64,000 nt of DNA from Roseovarius confluentis (GTDB lineage: Bacteria; Pseudomonadota; Alphaproteobacteria; Rhodobacterales; Rhodobacteraceae): assembly GCF_002917925.1 (NCBI RefSeq), contig NZ_PPFE01000007.1, forward strand, positions 1 through 64,000. Reading direction: 5' to 3'. Each line of letters begins with the position of its first letter. The stretch's first letter is position 1. The position numbers were made by a program, and so were the translations under genes. Below, piece after piece: positions 36,394-47,117 of the stretch. Under the pieces are notes generated by a model, which worked only from the letters and a program-made list of their open reading frames with translations, ran no database searches and was not told the origin of the DNA.

Positions 36394-38525
36394 CAGGCTG
36401 CCCGCGCCTCGCGGATCAGCCGCAGGATATCCTGCGCCGCCTCGGGGATGTTGGTGCCGGGGCCGAAAATGGCCTTCACACCCGCCTTGGTCAGGAACTC
36501 GTAATCCTGTTGCGGAATGACCCCGCCGCAGATCACGATGATATCGCCCGCATCCTTGTCTTTCAGCGCATCGATCAGCTGCGGCGCCAGCGTCTTGTGC
36601 CCTGCCGCCTGGCTGGAAATGCCGATCACGTGCACGTCGTTGTCGATGGCATCCTGCGCCGCCTCGTCCGGCGTCTGGAACAGCGGGCCGACATCCACGT
36701 CGAAGCCAATGTCGGCAAAGGCCGTGGCGATCACCTTGGCGCCCCGGTCATGCCCGTCCTGCCCCATCTTGACGACCAGCATCCGGGGCCGACGCCCCTC
36801 GTCCTCGGCAAAGGCCTCGACCGATTTCTGGATCGCGGCAAACCCCTCGTCACCCTCGTAGGCCTTGCCGTAGACCCCGGCCAGCGTTTTCACCTCGGCG
36901 CGGTGCCGTCCGAATTCCTTTTCCATGGCCATGCTGATTTCCCCCACAGTAGCCCGTGCCCGTGCCGCCTCGACCGCGGCCTCCAGCAGGTTGCCGCCGT
37001 CCTTGGCGCGGCGCGTCAGTTCATCCAGTGCTTTCGTGCAGGCGTCCTCGTCACGCTCGGCGCGGATGCGCTCCAGCGCCTCGACCTGCCCTTTGCGCAC
37101 CTTGACGTTGTCCACGTCCAGGATGTCGATCGGATCTTCCTTGTCCTTGCGGTACTTGTTGACGCCGACGATCACCTCGTCGCCCCGGTCGATCATCGCC
37201 TGACGGGTCGCGGCACTTTCCTCGATCCGCAGCTTGGGCATCCCGCTGGCGACGGCCTTGGTCATGCCGCCCATTTCCTCGACCTCTTCCATCAGCTCCC
37301 AGGCCTTTTCGGCCAGCTCGGCTGTCAGGCTTTCGACGTAGTAAGAGCCCGCCAGCGGGTCGACCACCGCCGTCACGCCGGTCTCTTCCTGCAGGATCAG
37401 CTGCGTATTCCGCGCGATCCGCGCGCTGAAATCCGTGGGCAGCGCGATGGCCTCGTCCAGCGCGTTGGTGTGCAGGCTCTGCGTGCCCCCAAGAACCGCG
37501 CTCATCGCCTCGTAGGCGGTGCGCACCACGTTGTTGTAGGGGTCCTGTTCCTGCAGGCTGACCCCGCTGGTCTGACAATGGGTCCGCAGCATCTTCGAGC
37601 GGTCGTTCTTCGCCCCGAACTCCGTCATGATCCTGTGCCACAGCAGGCGCGCCGCGCGCAGCTTCGCCGCCTCCATGAAGAAATTCATGCCGATGGCGAA
37701 AAAGAACGACAGCCGCCCGGCAAAGCGGTCCACGTCCATCCCCGCCTCGATCGCGGCCTTCACGTATTCGCGCCCGTCCGCCAGCGTATAGGCCAGCTCC
37801 TGCACCAGGTTCGCGCCCGCCTCCTGCATGTGATAGCCCGAGATGCTGATCGAGTTGAAGCGCGGCATCTCGTTCGCCGTGAACTCGATGATGTCGCTGA
37901 CGATCCGCATGCTGGGCTCGGGCGGATAGATATAGGTGTTGCGCACCATGAACTCTTTCAGGATGTCGTTCTGGATGGTGCCCGACAGGGCGCTGCGGTC
38001 ATGCCCCTGTTCCTCGCCCGCGACGATGAAGCTGGCCAGCACGGGGATCACCGCGCCGTTCATCGTCATGCTGACGCTCACCTGGTCCAGCGGGATGCCG
38101 TCGAACAGCACCTTCATGTCCTCGACGCTGTCGATGGCCACGCCCGCCTTGCCCACGTCGCCCACCACGCGCGGGTGATCGCTGTCGTAACCACGGTGCG
38201 TTGCCAGGTCGAAGGCGACGCTGACGCCCTGCTGCCCTGCCGCAAGGTTGCGGCGGTAGAACGCGTTCGATTCCTCGGCCGTCGAGAAACCCGCATATTG
38301 CCGGATCGTCCAGGGCCGCCCGGCATACATCGTGGCCTTCACGCCGCGCGTGAACGGCGCCTGCCCGGGGATGGTGCCAAGGTGGTCCATTCCCTCGACA
38401 TCTTCCTCGGTGTAAAGCGGTTTGACGTCGATCCCCTCAAGGGTCTTCCACGTCAGGTCGTCCAGCGGGCGGCCCTTCAGCTCGCCTTCCGCGATCTTAC
38501 GCCAATCGTCGGTTTTCGATCCCAT
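36393..38525 (-). CDS. scpA: Methylmalonyl-CoA mutase
   Basis: A 710-residue adenosylcobalamin enzyme turning (R)-methylmalonyl-CoA into succinyl-CoA, the last step of propionyl-CoA assimilation. The N-terminal barrel has [33 protein letters not shown] and the middle [23 protein letters not shown]. The C-terminal B12-binding domain holds D590-G-H592-D-R-G. Single-chain type, normal length. It is downstream of a sulfotransferase-like gene and part of the pcc region. Confidence 0.96.
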   Translation of the reverse strand: MGSKTDDWRKIAEGELKGRPLDDLTWKTLEGIDVKPLYTEEDVEGMDHLGTIPGQAPFTRGVKATMYAGRPWTIRQYAGFSTAEESNAFYRRNLAAGQQGVSVAFDLATHRGYDSDHPRVVGDVGKAGVAIDSVEDMKVLFDGIPLDQVSVSMTMNGAVIPVLASFIVAGEEQGHDRSALSGTIQNDILKEFMVRNTYIYPPEPSMRIVSDIIEFTANEMPRFNSISISGYHMQEAGANLVQELAYTLADGREYVKAAIEAGMDVDRFAGRLSFFFAIGMNFFMEAAKLRAARLLWHRIMTEFGAKNDRSKMLRTHCQTSGVSLQEQDPYNNVVRTAYEAMSAVLGGTQSLHTNALDEAIALPTDFSARIARNTQLILQEETGVTAVVDPLAGSYYVESLTAELAEKAWELMEEVEEMGGMTKAVASGMPKLRIEESAATRQAMIDRGDEVIVGVNKYRKDKEDPIDILDVDNVKVRKGQVEALERIRAERDEDACTKALDELTRRAKDGGNLLEAAVEAARARATVGEISMAMEKEFGRHRAEVKTLAGVYGKAYEGDEGFAAIQKSVEAFAEDEGRRPRMLVVKMGQDGHDRGAKVIATAFADIGFDVDVGPLFQTPDEAAQDAIDNDVHVIGISSQAAGHKTLAPQLIDALKDKDAGDIIVICGGVIPQQDYEFLTKAGVKAIFGPGTNIPEAAQDILRLIREARAA

Positions 38526-39432
38526 CGTCTTGTCCTCTTCGCTTCTGGTCCGGGCGCGGGGTTGTCCCCGTCTTGGCCGGTCCGGTTTCCTCTGTCAGTT
38601 GCGCCAATCCTTCCGCCCCGGCACGCAGCCAGAACAGGTCATCGGCATAGGCCTCGCGCATGTCACGCAAGGCGGTGTCGTCGAACGGTTGCCACTTGCC
38701 AGGCCCCTCGGGCAGGCGCGCGGGGTCGCCGCCGCGATCCTTCACGATCCGGCGCAACTGGCCCAGGCCGGGGCCCTGGTTCATCCACTCCCGCGCATGG
38801 GCGCGCGGCATCGGGCCAAGCCCTGTCATGTGTTCCAGCACCCGCTCGGGCAGGCCGCCGAAAATCTCGTAGGGCAGCACGGTCAGCTCGACCTTGGGCA
38901 GCGCGCAGGCCACGTCCAGCACCACGTCGCGCCACAGCCGCGGCGAGGCCGCCAGCCTGTCCAGCGGCGCGCGGTGGGGCACGCGATGCCCCCGCGCCAC
39001 GCCGTAGGACACGACCGACGCCCAGAAACTCTCGTGGCTGCGGATCGACAGGCAGGCCCGCGTCACCTGGCCGTCAAAGGCGTGGGCGAACCGTGCCAGC
39101 CGCTGGCCGATATCGGGATAAAGCCGCCCCTGCCGCAGGCAGCGACGCGGCGCGCCGATCATGTTCTCGTCGCTGATCACCAGCACCCGCGTCCCCGCGC
39201 GACGCTCCTTGGCTATATTGATCGCAATGCGGGCACGCGCGCGGTCCAACTGGTCCTGCGGCGGGCGCGGGCTGTCCATTGGCATCACCCCGGTCAGCAG
39301 GCCATCGCGCGTCTGTTTCGGGCCCCAGGCGGTGACGCCCATCCGCGACAACGCGGCGCGGTTTTCCGCCAGATAAGCCTGAAATGTCGTGGTAGCCGTG
39401 CGGTGGGCCCCGATATGCAGAACAACATCCAT
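38497..39432 (-). CDS. Sulfotransferase-like protein
   Basis: A 311-residue protein. It starts [31 protein letters not shown]-x-x-R-T-A-T-T-T corresponds to the PAPS 5'-phosphosulfate loop of sulfotransferases. Later [17 protein letters not shown] is like the 3'-phosphate loop. The ATG at 39432 was chosen from the clear family-like start, as about 216 residues of upstream frame are low-quality. The last 29 bases overlap the mutase start. Substrate unknown; the stable link to the mutase is notable. Confidence 0.75.
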   Translation of the reverse strand: MDVVLHIGAHRTATTTFQAYLAENRAALSRMGVTAWGPKQTRDGLLTGVMPMDSPRPPQDQLDRARARIAINIAKERRAGTRVLVISDENMIGAPRRCLRQGRLYPDIGQRLARFAHAFDGQVTRACLSIRSHESFWASVVSYGVARGHRVPHRAPLDRLAASPRLWRDVVLDVACALPKVELTVLPYEIFGGLPERVLEHMTGLGPMPRAHAREWMNQGPGLGQLRRIVKDRGGDPARLPEGPGKWQPFDDTALRDMREAYADDLFWLRAGAEGLAQLTEETGPAKTGTTPRPDQKRRGQDDGIENRRLA

Positions 39433-39607
39433 GATCACGCGCCTTTCCCGTGCGGCCCGCGATACACGGGCGGTCGACCTTGCGTCGCGCAACCCTGCAC
39501 CGCGGGACCTGACCACGGGATTAACGGTAAAATTTTCGCGGCCCTGCGGCCAAACGGCCTTCGCTTTCGGCGCCCCGGGCCTTATATCTGGTCGAGCAGG
39601 AGGCCAA

Positions 39608-40063
39608 ATGCGCAAGCTGATCGTTCTTTCTTTTCTGGCGCTTACTTCGTTTTCATTCGTCGCGAACAGCGCCCGCGCGACCGATGTATCGCTGAATGAC
39701 GGGATCATACTTCCCGGCGAAAGCGTCGATTTGAAAGAATTTCTCTGGATAAAGCGCCCCATCGTCGTCTTTGCGGACAACGCCTCGGACCCGCGATACA
39801 TCGAACAGATGAACTTCATCACCGACCGGCTGGATGATCTGGACCGACGCGACGTCGTGGTCCTGACAGACACCGACCCGTCCGCCGACAGTGACCTGCG
39901 TCGTACGCTGCGCCCGCGCGGCTTCATGCTGGCGCTCATCGGCAAGGACGGCAAGGTCGAGCTGCGCAAACCCGCGCCGTGGAGCGTGCGCGAGCTTTCG
40001 CGCGCGATCGACAAGATGCCCATCCGGCAACAGGAAATCCGCGACCGGCTGAGCGGCAACTGA
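39608..40063 (+). CDS. DUF4174-family exported protein
   Basis: A 151-residue protein with a signal peptide (MRKLIVLSFLALTSFSFVANSARA). The mature domain has a thioredoxin-like pattern without the redox cysteines: LKEFLWIKRPIVVFADN...QMNFITDRLDDLDRRDVVVLTDTD...LRPRGFMLALIGKDGKVELRKPAPWSVRELSRAIDKMPIRQQEI, which fits DUF4174. It is divergent from the sulfotransferase-like gene. Function unknown. Confidence 0.8.
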   Translation: MRKLIVLSFLALTSFSFVANSARATDVSLNDGIILPGESVDLKEFLWIKRPIVVFADNASDPRYIEQMNFITDRLDDLDRRDVVVLTDTDPSADSDLRRTLRPRGFMLALIGKDGKVELRKPAPWSVRELSRAIDKMPIRQQEIRDRLSGN

Positions 40064-40076
40064 TCCCCCGCGCCAT

Positions 40077-40592
40077 TCATGCCCGCTCTCCCGCCGCGAC
40101 CACCAGAACCCGGTTGGCGCGGTCCATCAGCATCAGCGTGCCCTCGGTCGTCTCATAAGCCAGCACGGTCTCAGGCCGCATCAGAAGGCGGCGGAATTCC
40201 ACCCCCACCTTGCCCTCCATGCAGAGCCGCGCCTCCAGCCCTGCGCGGCGCATCCCCATGCCAACGGTGCGCTGCATGTTGACCGCGTCGACCATCGCCG
40301 CATCCGGCGTCATCTCCGGGTCGTCCAGCGCCGCAACGCCCCGGCGCGGCAATGCGCGCAGCATGTCGGGCACATTGCGCTCCACCGGCACCCCGGCGCC
40401 GATATCCGAGCTTACCAGCCGAAACGCCGCCGCGGAACACCGCGCCTTGGACGAAAACGCCAGCGTTTCCCCCAGGCTGAACCACGGCGCCAGCCGCGCC
40501 CGCATCGACACCTCGTCGTCGCGCGTGCAGGCGCCCAGCAGGACCGCGCCCGCCATCGCCACCGGCAGGATATGATGACCGCTAAGGCTCAC
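40077..40592 (-). CDS. Lipoprotein-like protein next to pccA
   Basis: A 171-residue protein with a signal of lipoprotein type (HHILPVAMAGAVLLGAC, lipobox LGAC), then a mostly alpha-beta soluble part with two more cysteines (SKARCSAAAFRL, LEARLCMEGKV). Four bases after the pccA stop, so likely co-transcribed. No recognised family; possibly Rhodobacteraceae-specific. Confidence 0.72.
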   Translation of the reverse strand: MSLSGHHILPVAMAGAVLLGACTRDDEVSMRARLAPWFSLGETLAFSSKARCSAAAFRLVSSDIGAGVPVERNVPDMLRALPRRGVAALDDPEMTPDAAMVDAVNMQRTVGMGMRRAGLEARLCMEGKVGVEFRRLLMRPETVLAYETTEGTLMLMDRANRVLVVAAGERA

Positions 40593-40596
40593 CGCG

Positions 40597-42642
<2,046 letters not shown>

Positions 42643-42703
42643 CTCACGTCCCCTTCAGTCTTGCCCGCCCCGGCACGCGCGCCGGTCGGAAATGATACGA
42701 AAA

Positions 42704-42736
42704 AGACCACCGCCCCGCTGCCGCGAGGGGTGGTCT
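42704..42736 (-). terminator. Rho-independent terminator after the small lipoprotein gene
   Basis: AGACCACC and GGTGGTCT form an 8-bp stem enclosing a GC-rich loop; on the minus strand TTTTTCGTATC follows. It separates the lipoprotein gene from pccA. A second hairpin (CGCCCGG-AAA-CCGGGCG) lies nearer the lipoprotein stop at about 42751-42767. Confidence 0.8.
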
Positions 42737-42778
42737 GATACAGGTTGAATCGCCCGGAAACCGGGCGCGCTATTCAGG

Positions 42779-42985
42779 CTACAGGCATTTTTCCGGGTAG
42801 ACCTGGCAGAACGCCACGTTGCCCGCGGCGCCGACGGCCGCCCCGGTAAGCAGCGATCCCCCCACGACGGCCGCTGCGCCGGTGCCCGCGGCCCCGCCGA
42901 AAAGCGCCTGTTCCGGCACGGTGTTGCCGCAGGCCGCAAGCGGGCCCAGAAGCCCCAGAACAAGGAAAGGTTTGACCAACTGCAT
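42779..42985 (-). CDS. Small Gly/Ala-rich lipoprotein
   Basis: A 68-residue protein: signal and lipobox (MQLVKPFLVLGLLGPLAAC), then a Gly/Ala membrane-interacting stretch (GGAAGTGAAAVVGGSLLTGAAVGAAG) and a C-terminal CQVYPEKCL. Similar in style to the glycine-zipper lipoprotein at 2081. It may have its own promoter behind a 16-bp palindrome and two TTTGCAA-NN-CTGCAAA motifs. Function unknown. Confidence 0.8.
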   Translation of the reverse strand: MQLVKPFLVLGLLGPLAACGNTVPEQALFGGAAGTGAAAVVGGSLLTGAAVGAAGNVAFCQVYPEKCL

Positions 42986-43012
42986 CGTATATCGCCTCGC
43001 GCGCTATGATTA

Positions 43013-43028
43013 TGACTGCGCGCAGTCA
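43013..43028. promoter_or_regulatory. 16-bp palindrome near the lipoprotein promoter
   Basis: TGACTGCGCGCAGTCA is a perfect palindrome 28 bases ahead of the lipoprotein start codon. On minus it is read as part of TTGACTGCGCGCAGTCATAA, so it could overlap promoter elements and act as an operator. Confidence 0.5.
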
Positions 43029-43097
43029 ATGCCATGGCGGGCCCCGCGTCAAAGCGGTCCTTGCCCCGCCGCCGGATTTGGGCGACCTCCCGCCTAC

Positions 43098-43114
43098 CTT
43101 TGCAAACCTCTGAC
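43098..43114 (-). promoter_or_regulatory. Partial TTTGCAA-NN-CTGCAAA motif (site C)
   Basis: CTTTGCAAACCTCTGAC retains the left half (TTTGCAAA) and CCT of the right half of the motif found upstream of pccB and pccR. It lies about 114 bases upstream of the lipoprotein start codon. Confidence 0.45.
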
Positions 43115-43122
43115 CGTGCAGC

Positions 43123-43161
43123 AAAAAAGGGCGGCCTTTGCAATACTGCAAAAGGCCGCCC
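43123..43161 (-). terminator. Strong intrinsic terminator containing motif site D
   Basis: GGGCGGCCTTT (43129-43139) pairs with AAAGGCCGCCC (43151-43161); on the minus strand a run of six T follows at once (43128-43123). The apex holds TTTGCAATACTGCAAAA, a near-match to the pccB/pccR motif. It is 200 bases beyond the 43359 gene stop, so it either ends a long 3' UTR or a separate RNA. Confidence 0.8.
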
Positions 43162-43358
43162 ATCAGGGGAAGGGTAACGGTTTAGACGGTATGTCTCGGC
43201 CCATTGGGGAAAGGCCGCCACTACAGGCTCGAACCTGCACGCAATCGCTCGTTGCGCCAAGCTGGAAATCTCAGCTTGCGGATGATCGGCTGTAATTCGC
43301 GTGTATTTCCAGGGCGTCGGCAAAAACGTGCCTAAATAAGGGACCGGAATTGAGCCAA
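43129..43358 (-). other. Gene-free stretch with hairpins and a terminal terminator
   Basis: Between the 43359 gene and the terminator at 43123-43161 there is no convincing coding frame. On minus it contains AAGCTG-agattt-CCAGCTT, CGCAA-cgagcga-TTGCG and CAGG-TTCGAG-CCTG hairpins before the terminator. The latter resembles a T-arm in outline, but tRNA pairing is missing. It might be a small RNA or an untranslated 3' region. Confidence 0.35.
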
Positions 43359-43718
43359 TCATTCCCAGCCCCCTCCGTCGAAGGCGTCGGGAAAGGCGCG
43401 CTGCGCCGCCGGAACATCCAGAATCAGCAACGCCTCGTAACTCTCCGAATCGAACGGATCTTCCGCCGGCAGCACCTCGCGCCCAAAGAGCCAACTCAGC
43501 CGCCCGGCATCCAGGTTGCCCCGCTCGAAGGGCTGATCCCCGAAATTCTCCCACAGCGCGCGGACAAAAGCCGCATCCGCCCGCTTGTCCGCAGGCCGGC
43601 GGTCGCGATAGCGTTCGCGCCGCACGATGGCGGTGGCGCCCTTCGGATTGGCGCGGCGAATGGTGAACTGAAAGTCGGAGCCGGGCAGACGCCCGGGAAA
43701 ACCGCGGTGCTTTATCAT
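43359..43718 (-). CDS. Conserved-looking unknown protein between pccA and pccB
   Basis: A 119-residue soluble, slightly basic protein with no signal peptide, helix or known motif (MIKHRGFPGRLPGSDFQFTIRRANPKGATAIVRRERYRDRRPADKRADAAFVRALWENFG...). GGAGGCGGG precedes the start. Its location in the propionyl-CoA cluster is the only hint of role. Confidence 0.65.
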   Translation of the reverse strand: MIKHRGFPGRLPGSDFQFTIRRANPKGATAIVRRERYRDRRPADKRADAAFVRALWENFGDQPFERGNLDAGRLSWLFGREVLPAEDPFDSESYEALLILDVPAAQRAFPDAFDGGGWE

Positions 43719-43770
43719 GACCCGCCTCCGTCAATGCGAAGGGACCGCCGGATCTCGTCTTGGGTCAGGA

Positions 43771-43786
43771 CAGGCCCAAGGGCCTG
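43771..43786 (-). terminator. Short GC hairpin
   Basis: CAGGCCC-AA-GGGCCTG, 23 bases beyond the stop of the 48-residue lipoprotein gene (minus). No T-run follows, so it may be only a weak pause or terminator. Confidence 0.4.
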
Positions 43787-43808
43787 CCCCTGTCGTGTGT
43801 CCGCGTGC

Positions 43809-43955
43809 TTACTTGAGCTTGCCGGTGTAGGTCGGCTCGGTCGAGATCGGCTCGGGATCGACCACGACGAATTCTTCTTCTTGCTGCTGCTGGGCGCAGG
43901 CCGCCACGAGGGCAACCAGACCAACCGCGAGGACGCTCTTGATGCTGTTCGACAT
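43809..43955 (-). CDS. 48-residue lipoprotein
   Basis: MSNSIKSVLAVGLVALVAAC is a clear lipoprotein signal (lipobox VAAC, Cys20), followed by AQQQQEEEFVVVDPEPISTEPTYTGKLK. CAGGAG lies six bases before the ATG. Small lipoproteins with a Q/E-rich start and TYTGK-like end occur widely in Rhodobacteraceae, as I recall. Role unknown; part of the group of small genes between pccA and pccB. Confidence 0.8.
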   Translation of the reverse strand: MSNSIKSVLAVGLVALVAACAQQQQEEEFVVVDPEPISTEPTYTGKLK

Positions 43956-44169
43956 TTTTGTCTCCTGTCTCTGTACTCCAACAGGTGACGCGCATAACGC
44001 CCCACCTGCCCCTCGTTCAAGGGATGGGTCACGGGTTTGTAACCGAGTGTGAACATAGCGGAATCCATCCGATTTTCATACGTGGCCGGCGCAATCCCGC
44101 CCGCCTGTGTCTGGAAAGCCTCAAACCGGCGAGGGCCTGCGCTTTGACCCGCAAGATATAGTGCTTCCA

Positions 44170-44574
44170 TCAGAACAGCTCCAAGATACAGGCGGCGTCC
44201 GCGACCGAGAAGCTCTCGAAAATCTGCGCCACATCGGGGTCGAATTGCCCGAATTGCGAGGGCCTGTCGGCCAGCGAGATCACGATGCGATCCGGGGTCG
44301 TTTCGCTCATGTCGATCCGCTCCAGCGCATACCCGTTGCACAGGTATTCCAGGTCGGCGGCCTGGGTCTCGAAATCCTCCGTGCCGGTAAAGCCCTCGGC
44401 TATGAAGCGAAAGCGCACCGTCAGCCCCATCGCCGCCTCGCCGGTGATGACCTCCTGCAATTCCGCCTCCAACCCCGACGGCAGGACAAGGCGCTCCTCC
44501 TCTTGCGCCTCGCCCTGCTCTGGGGCGGCCAGCGCGATCAGCGCGGCCAGCGTCCCTGCACATATCCCCTTCAT
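44170..44574 (-). CDS. DUF6497-like exported protein
   Basis: A 134-residue protein with signal peptide MKGICAGTLAALIALAAPEQGEA, then LVLPSGLEAELQEVITGEAAMGLTVRFRFIA...DLEYLCNGYALERI...PDRIVISLADRPSQFGQFDPDVAQIFESFSVADAACILELF. The pattern fits a Rhodobacteraceae family that I know as DUF6497. ATG at 44574 overlaps the stop of the 44571 gene as ATGA, hence co-translation. Confidence 0.72.
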   Translation of the reverse strand: MKGICAGTLAALIALAAPEQGEAQEEERLVLPSGLEAELQEVITGEAAMGLTVRFRFIAEGFTGTEDFETQAADLEYLCNGYALERIDMSETTPDRIVISLADRPSQFGQFDPDVAQIFESFSVADAACILELF

Positions 44575-44903
44575 CGCGCCCACCTCGTCCAGCGCGCCAC
44601 ATGGCGCGGATCGGCCAAAAGCACCGCGATGCTCTCCTCCAGCCGGGCGCGGTCGTGCCGCCCCTCGACCTGCCCGCCCGCGGTCACGGTGACGCCACCG
44701 CCGGCCTCGGCAACCCGCACCACCGGCGCAAACCCCCGCACCTGCCGCAAGGCGCGCCACAGGTCCTGCCGCACCTGCTGCGCCAGCGCCAGCTTGCGCA
44801 CAGGGCCAAAGCGCGCCTCGGCGCTCACGTCGAACCGCACCGGCACGCACCGCGCAACGGTCACCACGCCCTCTTCACGCAGGATATGAAACCCCTTGCT
44901 CAT
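44571..44903 (-). CDS. Unknown 110-residue protein
   Basis: Starts MSKGFHILREEGVVTVARCVPVRFDVSAEARFGPVRKLALAQQVRQDLWRALRQVRGFAPVVRVAEAGGGVTVTAGGQVEG; an alpha-beta protein, one conserved-looking cysteine, no signal peptide. Overlaps the next gene by four bases. I do not recognise the family. The repeat at 44930 lies upstream, between it and pccB. Confidence 0.65.
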   Translation of the reverse strand: MSKGFHILREEGVVTVARCVPVRFDVSAEARFGPVRKLALAQQVRQDLWRALRQVRGFAPVVRVAEAGGGVTVTAGGQVEGRHDRARLEESIAVLLADPRHVARWTRWAR

Positions 44904-44929
44904 TCTTGCTCGCACCCTCGACCGTCCTC

Positions 44930-44984
44930 GTAGGGTGGGTGAAAACCCACCATCCGCGCCGCGTGGGCTTTCGCCCACCCTACA
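44930..44984. repeat. GTAGGGTGGG-type palindrome, copy 3, composite
   Basis: GTAGGGTGGGT-GAAA-ACCCACC, then about ten bases, then GTGGGC-TTTC-GCCCACCCTAC. The outer ends also pair (GTAGGGTGGG with CCCACCCTAC), so the element can fold as two hairpins or one long one. It lies between pccB and the 44571 gene. Confidence 0.8.
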
Positions 44985-44990
44985 CCGCCC

Positions 44991-46523
44991 TCAAAGCGGA
45001 ATATTGTCGTGCTTCTTCCACGGCAGCTTGCGCTTCTTGTGGCGCAGCGCGGCAAAGGCCCGGCTCACCCGCTTGCGCGTGCTGCGCGGCTGGATCACCT
45101 CGTCGATGAACCCCCGCTCGGCGGCCACGAAGGGGTTGGCGAAACGCGCCTCGTAATCCGCCGTGTGCTTGGCGATCTTCTCGTCATCGCCCAGGTCAGC
45201 GCGGTGGATGATCTCCGTCGCGCCCTTGGCGCCCATCACCGCGATCTCGGACGTGGGCCAGGCATAGTTGATGTCCCCCCGCAGGTGCTTGGAAGACATC
45301 ACCACGTAAGCCCCGCCATAGGCCTTGCGCGTGATCACCGTCACCTTCGGCACCGTCGCCTCGCCATAGGCAAAGAGCAGCTTCGCGCCGTGCTTGATCA
45401 CCCCGTTATGCTCCTGGCTGGTGCCGGGCAAAAAGCCCGGCACGTCCACGAAAGTCAGGATCGGGATCTCGAAACAATCGCAGAACCGCACGAACCGCGC
45501 CGCCTTGCGGCTGCTGTCGATGTCCAGACACCCGGCCAGCACCATCGGCTGGTTCGCCACGACGCCCACCGTGCGCCCTTCCAGACGAATGAACCCGGTG
45601 ACCATGTTCTTCGCGAAATCCTCCTGGATCTCGTAGAAATCGCCCTCGTCGGCGATCTTCACGATCAACTCCTTCATGTCGTAGGGCATGTTGGGGTTGT
45701 CGGGGATCAGCGTATCCAGGCTGGTCTCGGCGCGGTTCACATCGTCGAAGAACGGGCGCACCGGCACAGGCTCGCGGTTGTTCAGCGGCAGGAAGTCCAC
45801 CAGCCGCCGCACCTCGGCCATCGCCTCCACGTCGTTCTCGAAGGCCGCATCGGCGACCGAGGACTTTTTCGTATGGGTCGAGGCCCCGCCCAGTTCCTCG
45901 GCCGTGACCTGCTCGTTGGTGACGGTCTTCACCACGTCGGGGCCGGTCACGAACATGTAGGAACTGTCGCGCACCATGAAGATGAAGTCGGTCATCGCGG
46001 GGCTATACACCGCCCCACCCGCGCAGGGCCCGGTGATCACGCTGATCTGCGGCACCACGCCCGACGCCTCGATATTGCGCTGGAACACCTCGCCATAGCC
46101 CGCAAGGCTGTCCACGCCTTCCTGGATCCGCGCACCGCCCGAGTCGTTGATGCCGATGACCGGCGCGCCATTCTGCATCGCCATGTCCATGATCTTGCAG
46201 ATCTTCATTGCGTGCGTATGCGACACCGATCCGCCCAGCACGGTGAAATCCTGGCTGAAGACGTACACCTGACGCCCGTTGATCGTGCCCCAGCCGGTCA
46301 CCACGCCATCGCCGTAGGGCCGGTTCTTCTCCATCCCGAAATCGGTACAGCGATGGGCGACGAACATGTCGAACTCTTCGAAACTGTCCTCGTCCAGCAG
46401 AAGGTCGATCCGCTCCCGCGCGGTCAGCTTGCCCTTCTCGTGCTGGCCGTCGATACGTTTCTGCCCGCCGCCCAGCCGCGCGTTGCCGCGGCGCGTGTCC
46501 AGTTCCTGCAGGATATCTTTCAT
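44991..46523 (-). CDS. pccB: Propionyl-CoA carboxylase beta subunit
   Basis: A 510-residue carboxyltransferase. [44 protein letters not shown] and the oxyanion/CoA-site motifs [17 protein letters not shown] and [17 protein letters not shown] are the PccB/AccD-like hallmarks; C-terminal [20 protein letters not shown] is also typical. Start set by the family; the 55 residues upstream are not protein-like. TTTGCAA-NN-CTGCAAA lies about 100 bases ahead. Confidence 0.96.
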   Translation of the reverse strand: MKDILQELDTRRGNARLGGGQKRIDGQHEKGKLTARERIDLLLDEDSFEEFDMFVAHRCTDFGMEKNRPYGDGVVTGWGTINGRQVYVFSQDFTVLGGSVSHTHAMKICKIMDMAMQNGAPVIGINDSGGARIQEGVDSLAGYGEVFQRNIEASGVVPQISVITGPCAGGAVYSPAMTDFIFMVRDSSYMFVTGPDVVKTVTNEQVTAEELGGASTHTKKSSVADAAFENDVEAMAEVRRLVDFLPLNNREPVPVRPFFDDVNRAETSLDTLIPDNPNMPYDMKELIVKIADEGDFYEIQEDFAKNMVTGFIRLEGRTVGVVANQPMVLAGCLDIDSSRKAARFVRFCDCFEIPILTFVDVPGFLPGTSQEHNGVIKHGAKLLFAYGEATVPKVTVITRKAYGGAYVVMSSKHLRGDINYAWPTSEIAVMGAKGATEIIHRADLGDDEKIAKHTADYEARFANPFVAAERGFIDEVIQPRSTRKRVSRAFAALRHKKRKLPWKKHDNIPL

Positions 46524-46587
46524 GCTGTCCCCCTCGTTGACTGGCGCGACCCTACTGGTTGCGCGCGGGCCATCCAAGAAAATTTCC

Positions 46588-46597
46588 GCAAATTTGC
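46588..46597. promoter_or_regulatory. GCAAATTTGC palindrome before pccB
   Basis: A 10-bp palindrome in the pccB upstream region, 65 bases from the start codon, with the same GCAAA elements as the larger motif nearby. It may be an additional half-site pair for the same regulator. Confidence 0.35.
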
Positions 46598-46624
46598 CAA
46601 ATCTGGCGAAGCGGTGCTTGCTAA

Positions 46625-46641
46625 CTTGCAAATCTGCAAAT
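46625..46641 (-). promoter_or_regulatory. TTTGCAA-NN-CTGCAAA motif before pccB (site A)
   Basis: CTTGCAAATCTGCAAAT, two GCAAA elements eight bases apart. On minus it reads TTTGCAGATTTGCAAG. It is about 103 bases before the pccB start and faces the divergent 46818 gene, so it could control both. Candidate PccR operator. Confidence 0.6.
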
Positions 46642-46817
46642 TGACCCTCTTGGCGCCGCTCTCGGATGACACGCAGCCCTCGGAACAATCACCAGCCAAC
46701 AGAAAAAGGAACGCCACTCCCCAACTGCAGGGCGCACCGACGCCGGACACGACCCGTATCACGCAAAGACCGGCGTACAGAACTGTGCTATACCTTGGAT
46801 TAGCGGAGGACGTACCG

Positions 46818-47117
46818 ATGAGTTTTGTTTCAATCACGACATGGAGAATGGTGGGGGAGACCGAGACCCTCGCGCACGTGAAGGATCTAATGGAGCGAAA
46901 ATACTTTCCGGGGCTTCTTGCCCTGGGCGCCGAACATTCGATGCTCGTCGATACCGACCTGGACCGGTTCGCCATTGTGACGGTCTACCCCTCCCGCGAG
47001 GTGCGCGATCAAACCTTCGCACGCATATCGGCACTTCGCAGCGAAGGCGCGGAAGAATTCGGGGCAGAATTGATGGATGCCTACGCCGGAGACATGCTGG
47101 CTTCGTCCGGGAACTGA
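46818..47117 (+). CDS. Unknown 99-residue protein divergent from pccB
   Basis: A 99-residue soluble alpha-beta protein (MSFVSITTWRMVGETETLAHVKDLMERKYFPGLLALGAEHSMLVDTDLDRFAIVTVYPSREVRDQTFARISALRSE). The layout beta-alpha-beta-beta-alpha is that of a small dimeric alpha-beta-barrel protein such as ABM, but no catalytic pattern is seen. CGGAGGA lies seven bases upstream. Shares the region holding site A with pccB. Confidence 0.72.
   Translation: MSFVSITTWRMVGETETLAHVKDLMERKYFPGLLALGAEHSMLVDTDLDRFAIVTVYPSREVRDQTFARISALRSEGAEEFGAELMDAYAGDMLASSGN

Noticed and set aside
36510..39176. An 888-residue plus-strand frame across the mutase gene
   Set aside because: It is antisense to the well-supported mutase and sulfotransferase-like genes and has the His/Arg-rich composition typical of high-G+C shadow frames.
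43200..43240. T-arm-like sequence (GGTTCGAGCC) suggesting tRNA or tmRNA
   Set aside because: The stem bases do not give a 5-bp T-arm with a 7-base loop, there is no acceptor or anticodon arm, and no tmRNA tag frame (A-N-D-N) is seen.
42655..43734. A 359-residue minus-strand frame spanning the terminator region
   Set aside because: It crosses a strong terminator, the 68-residue lipoprotein gene in another frame and a promoter region; composition is not protein-like.
44930..44984. Tandem hairpins considered as a CRISPR-like or IS end
   Set aside because: Only two unlike hairpins with no spacers or transposase; matches the dispersed GTAGGGTGGG family instead.
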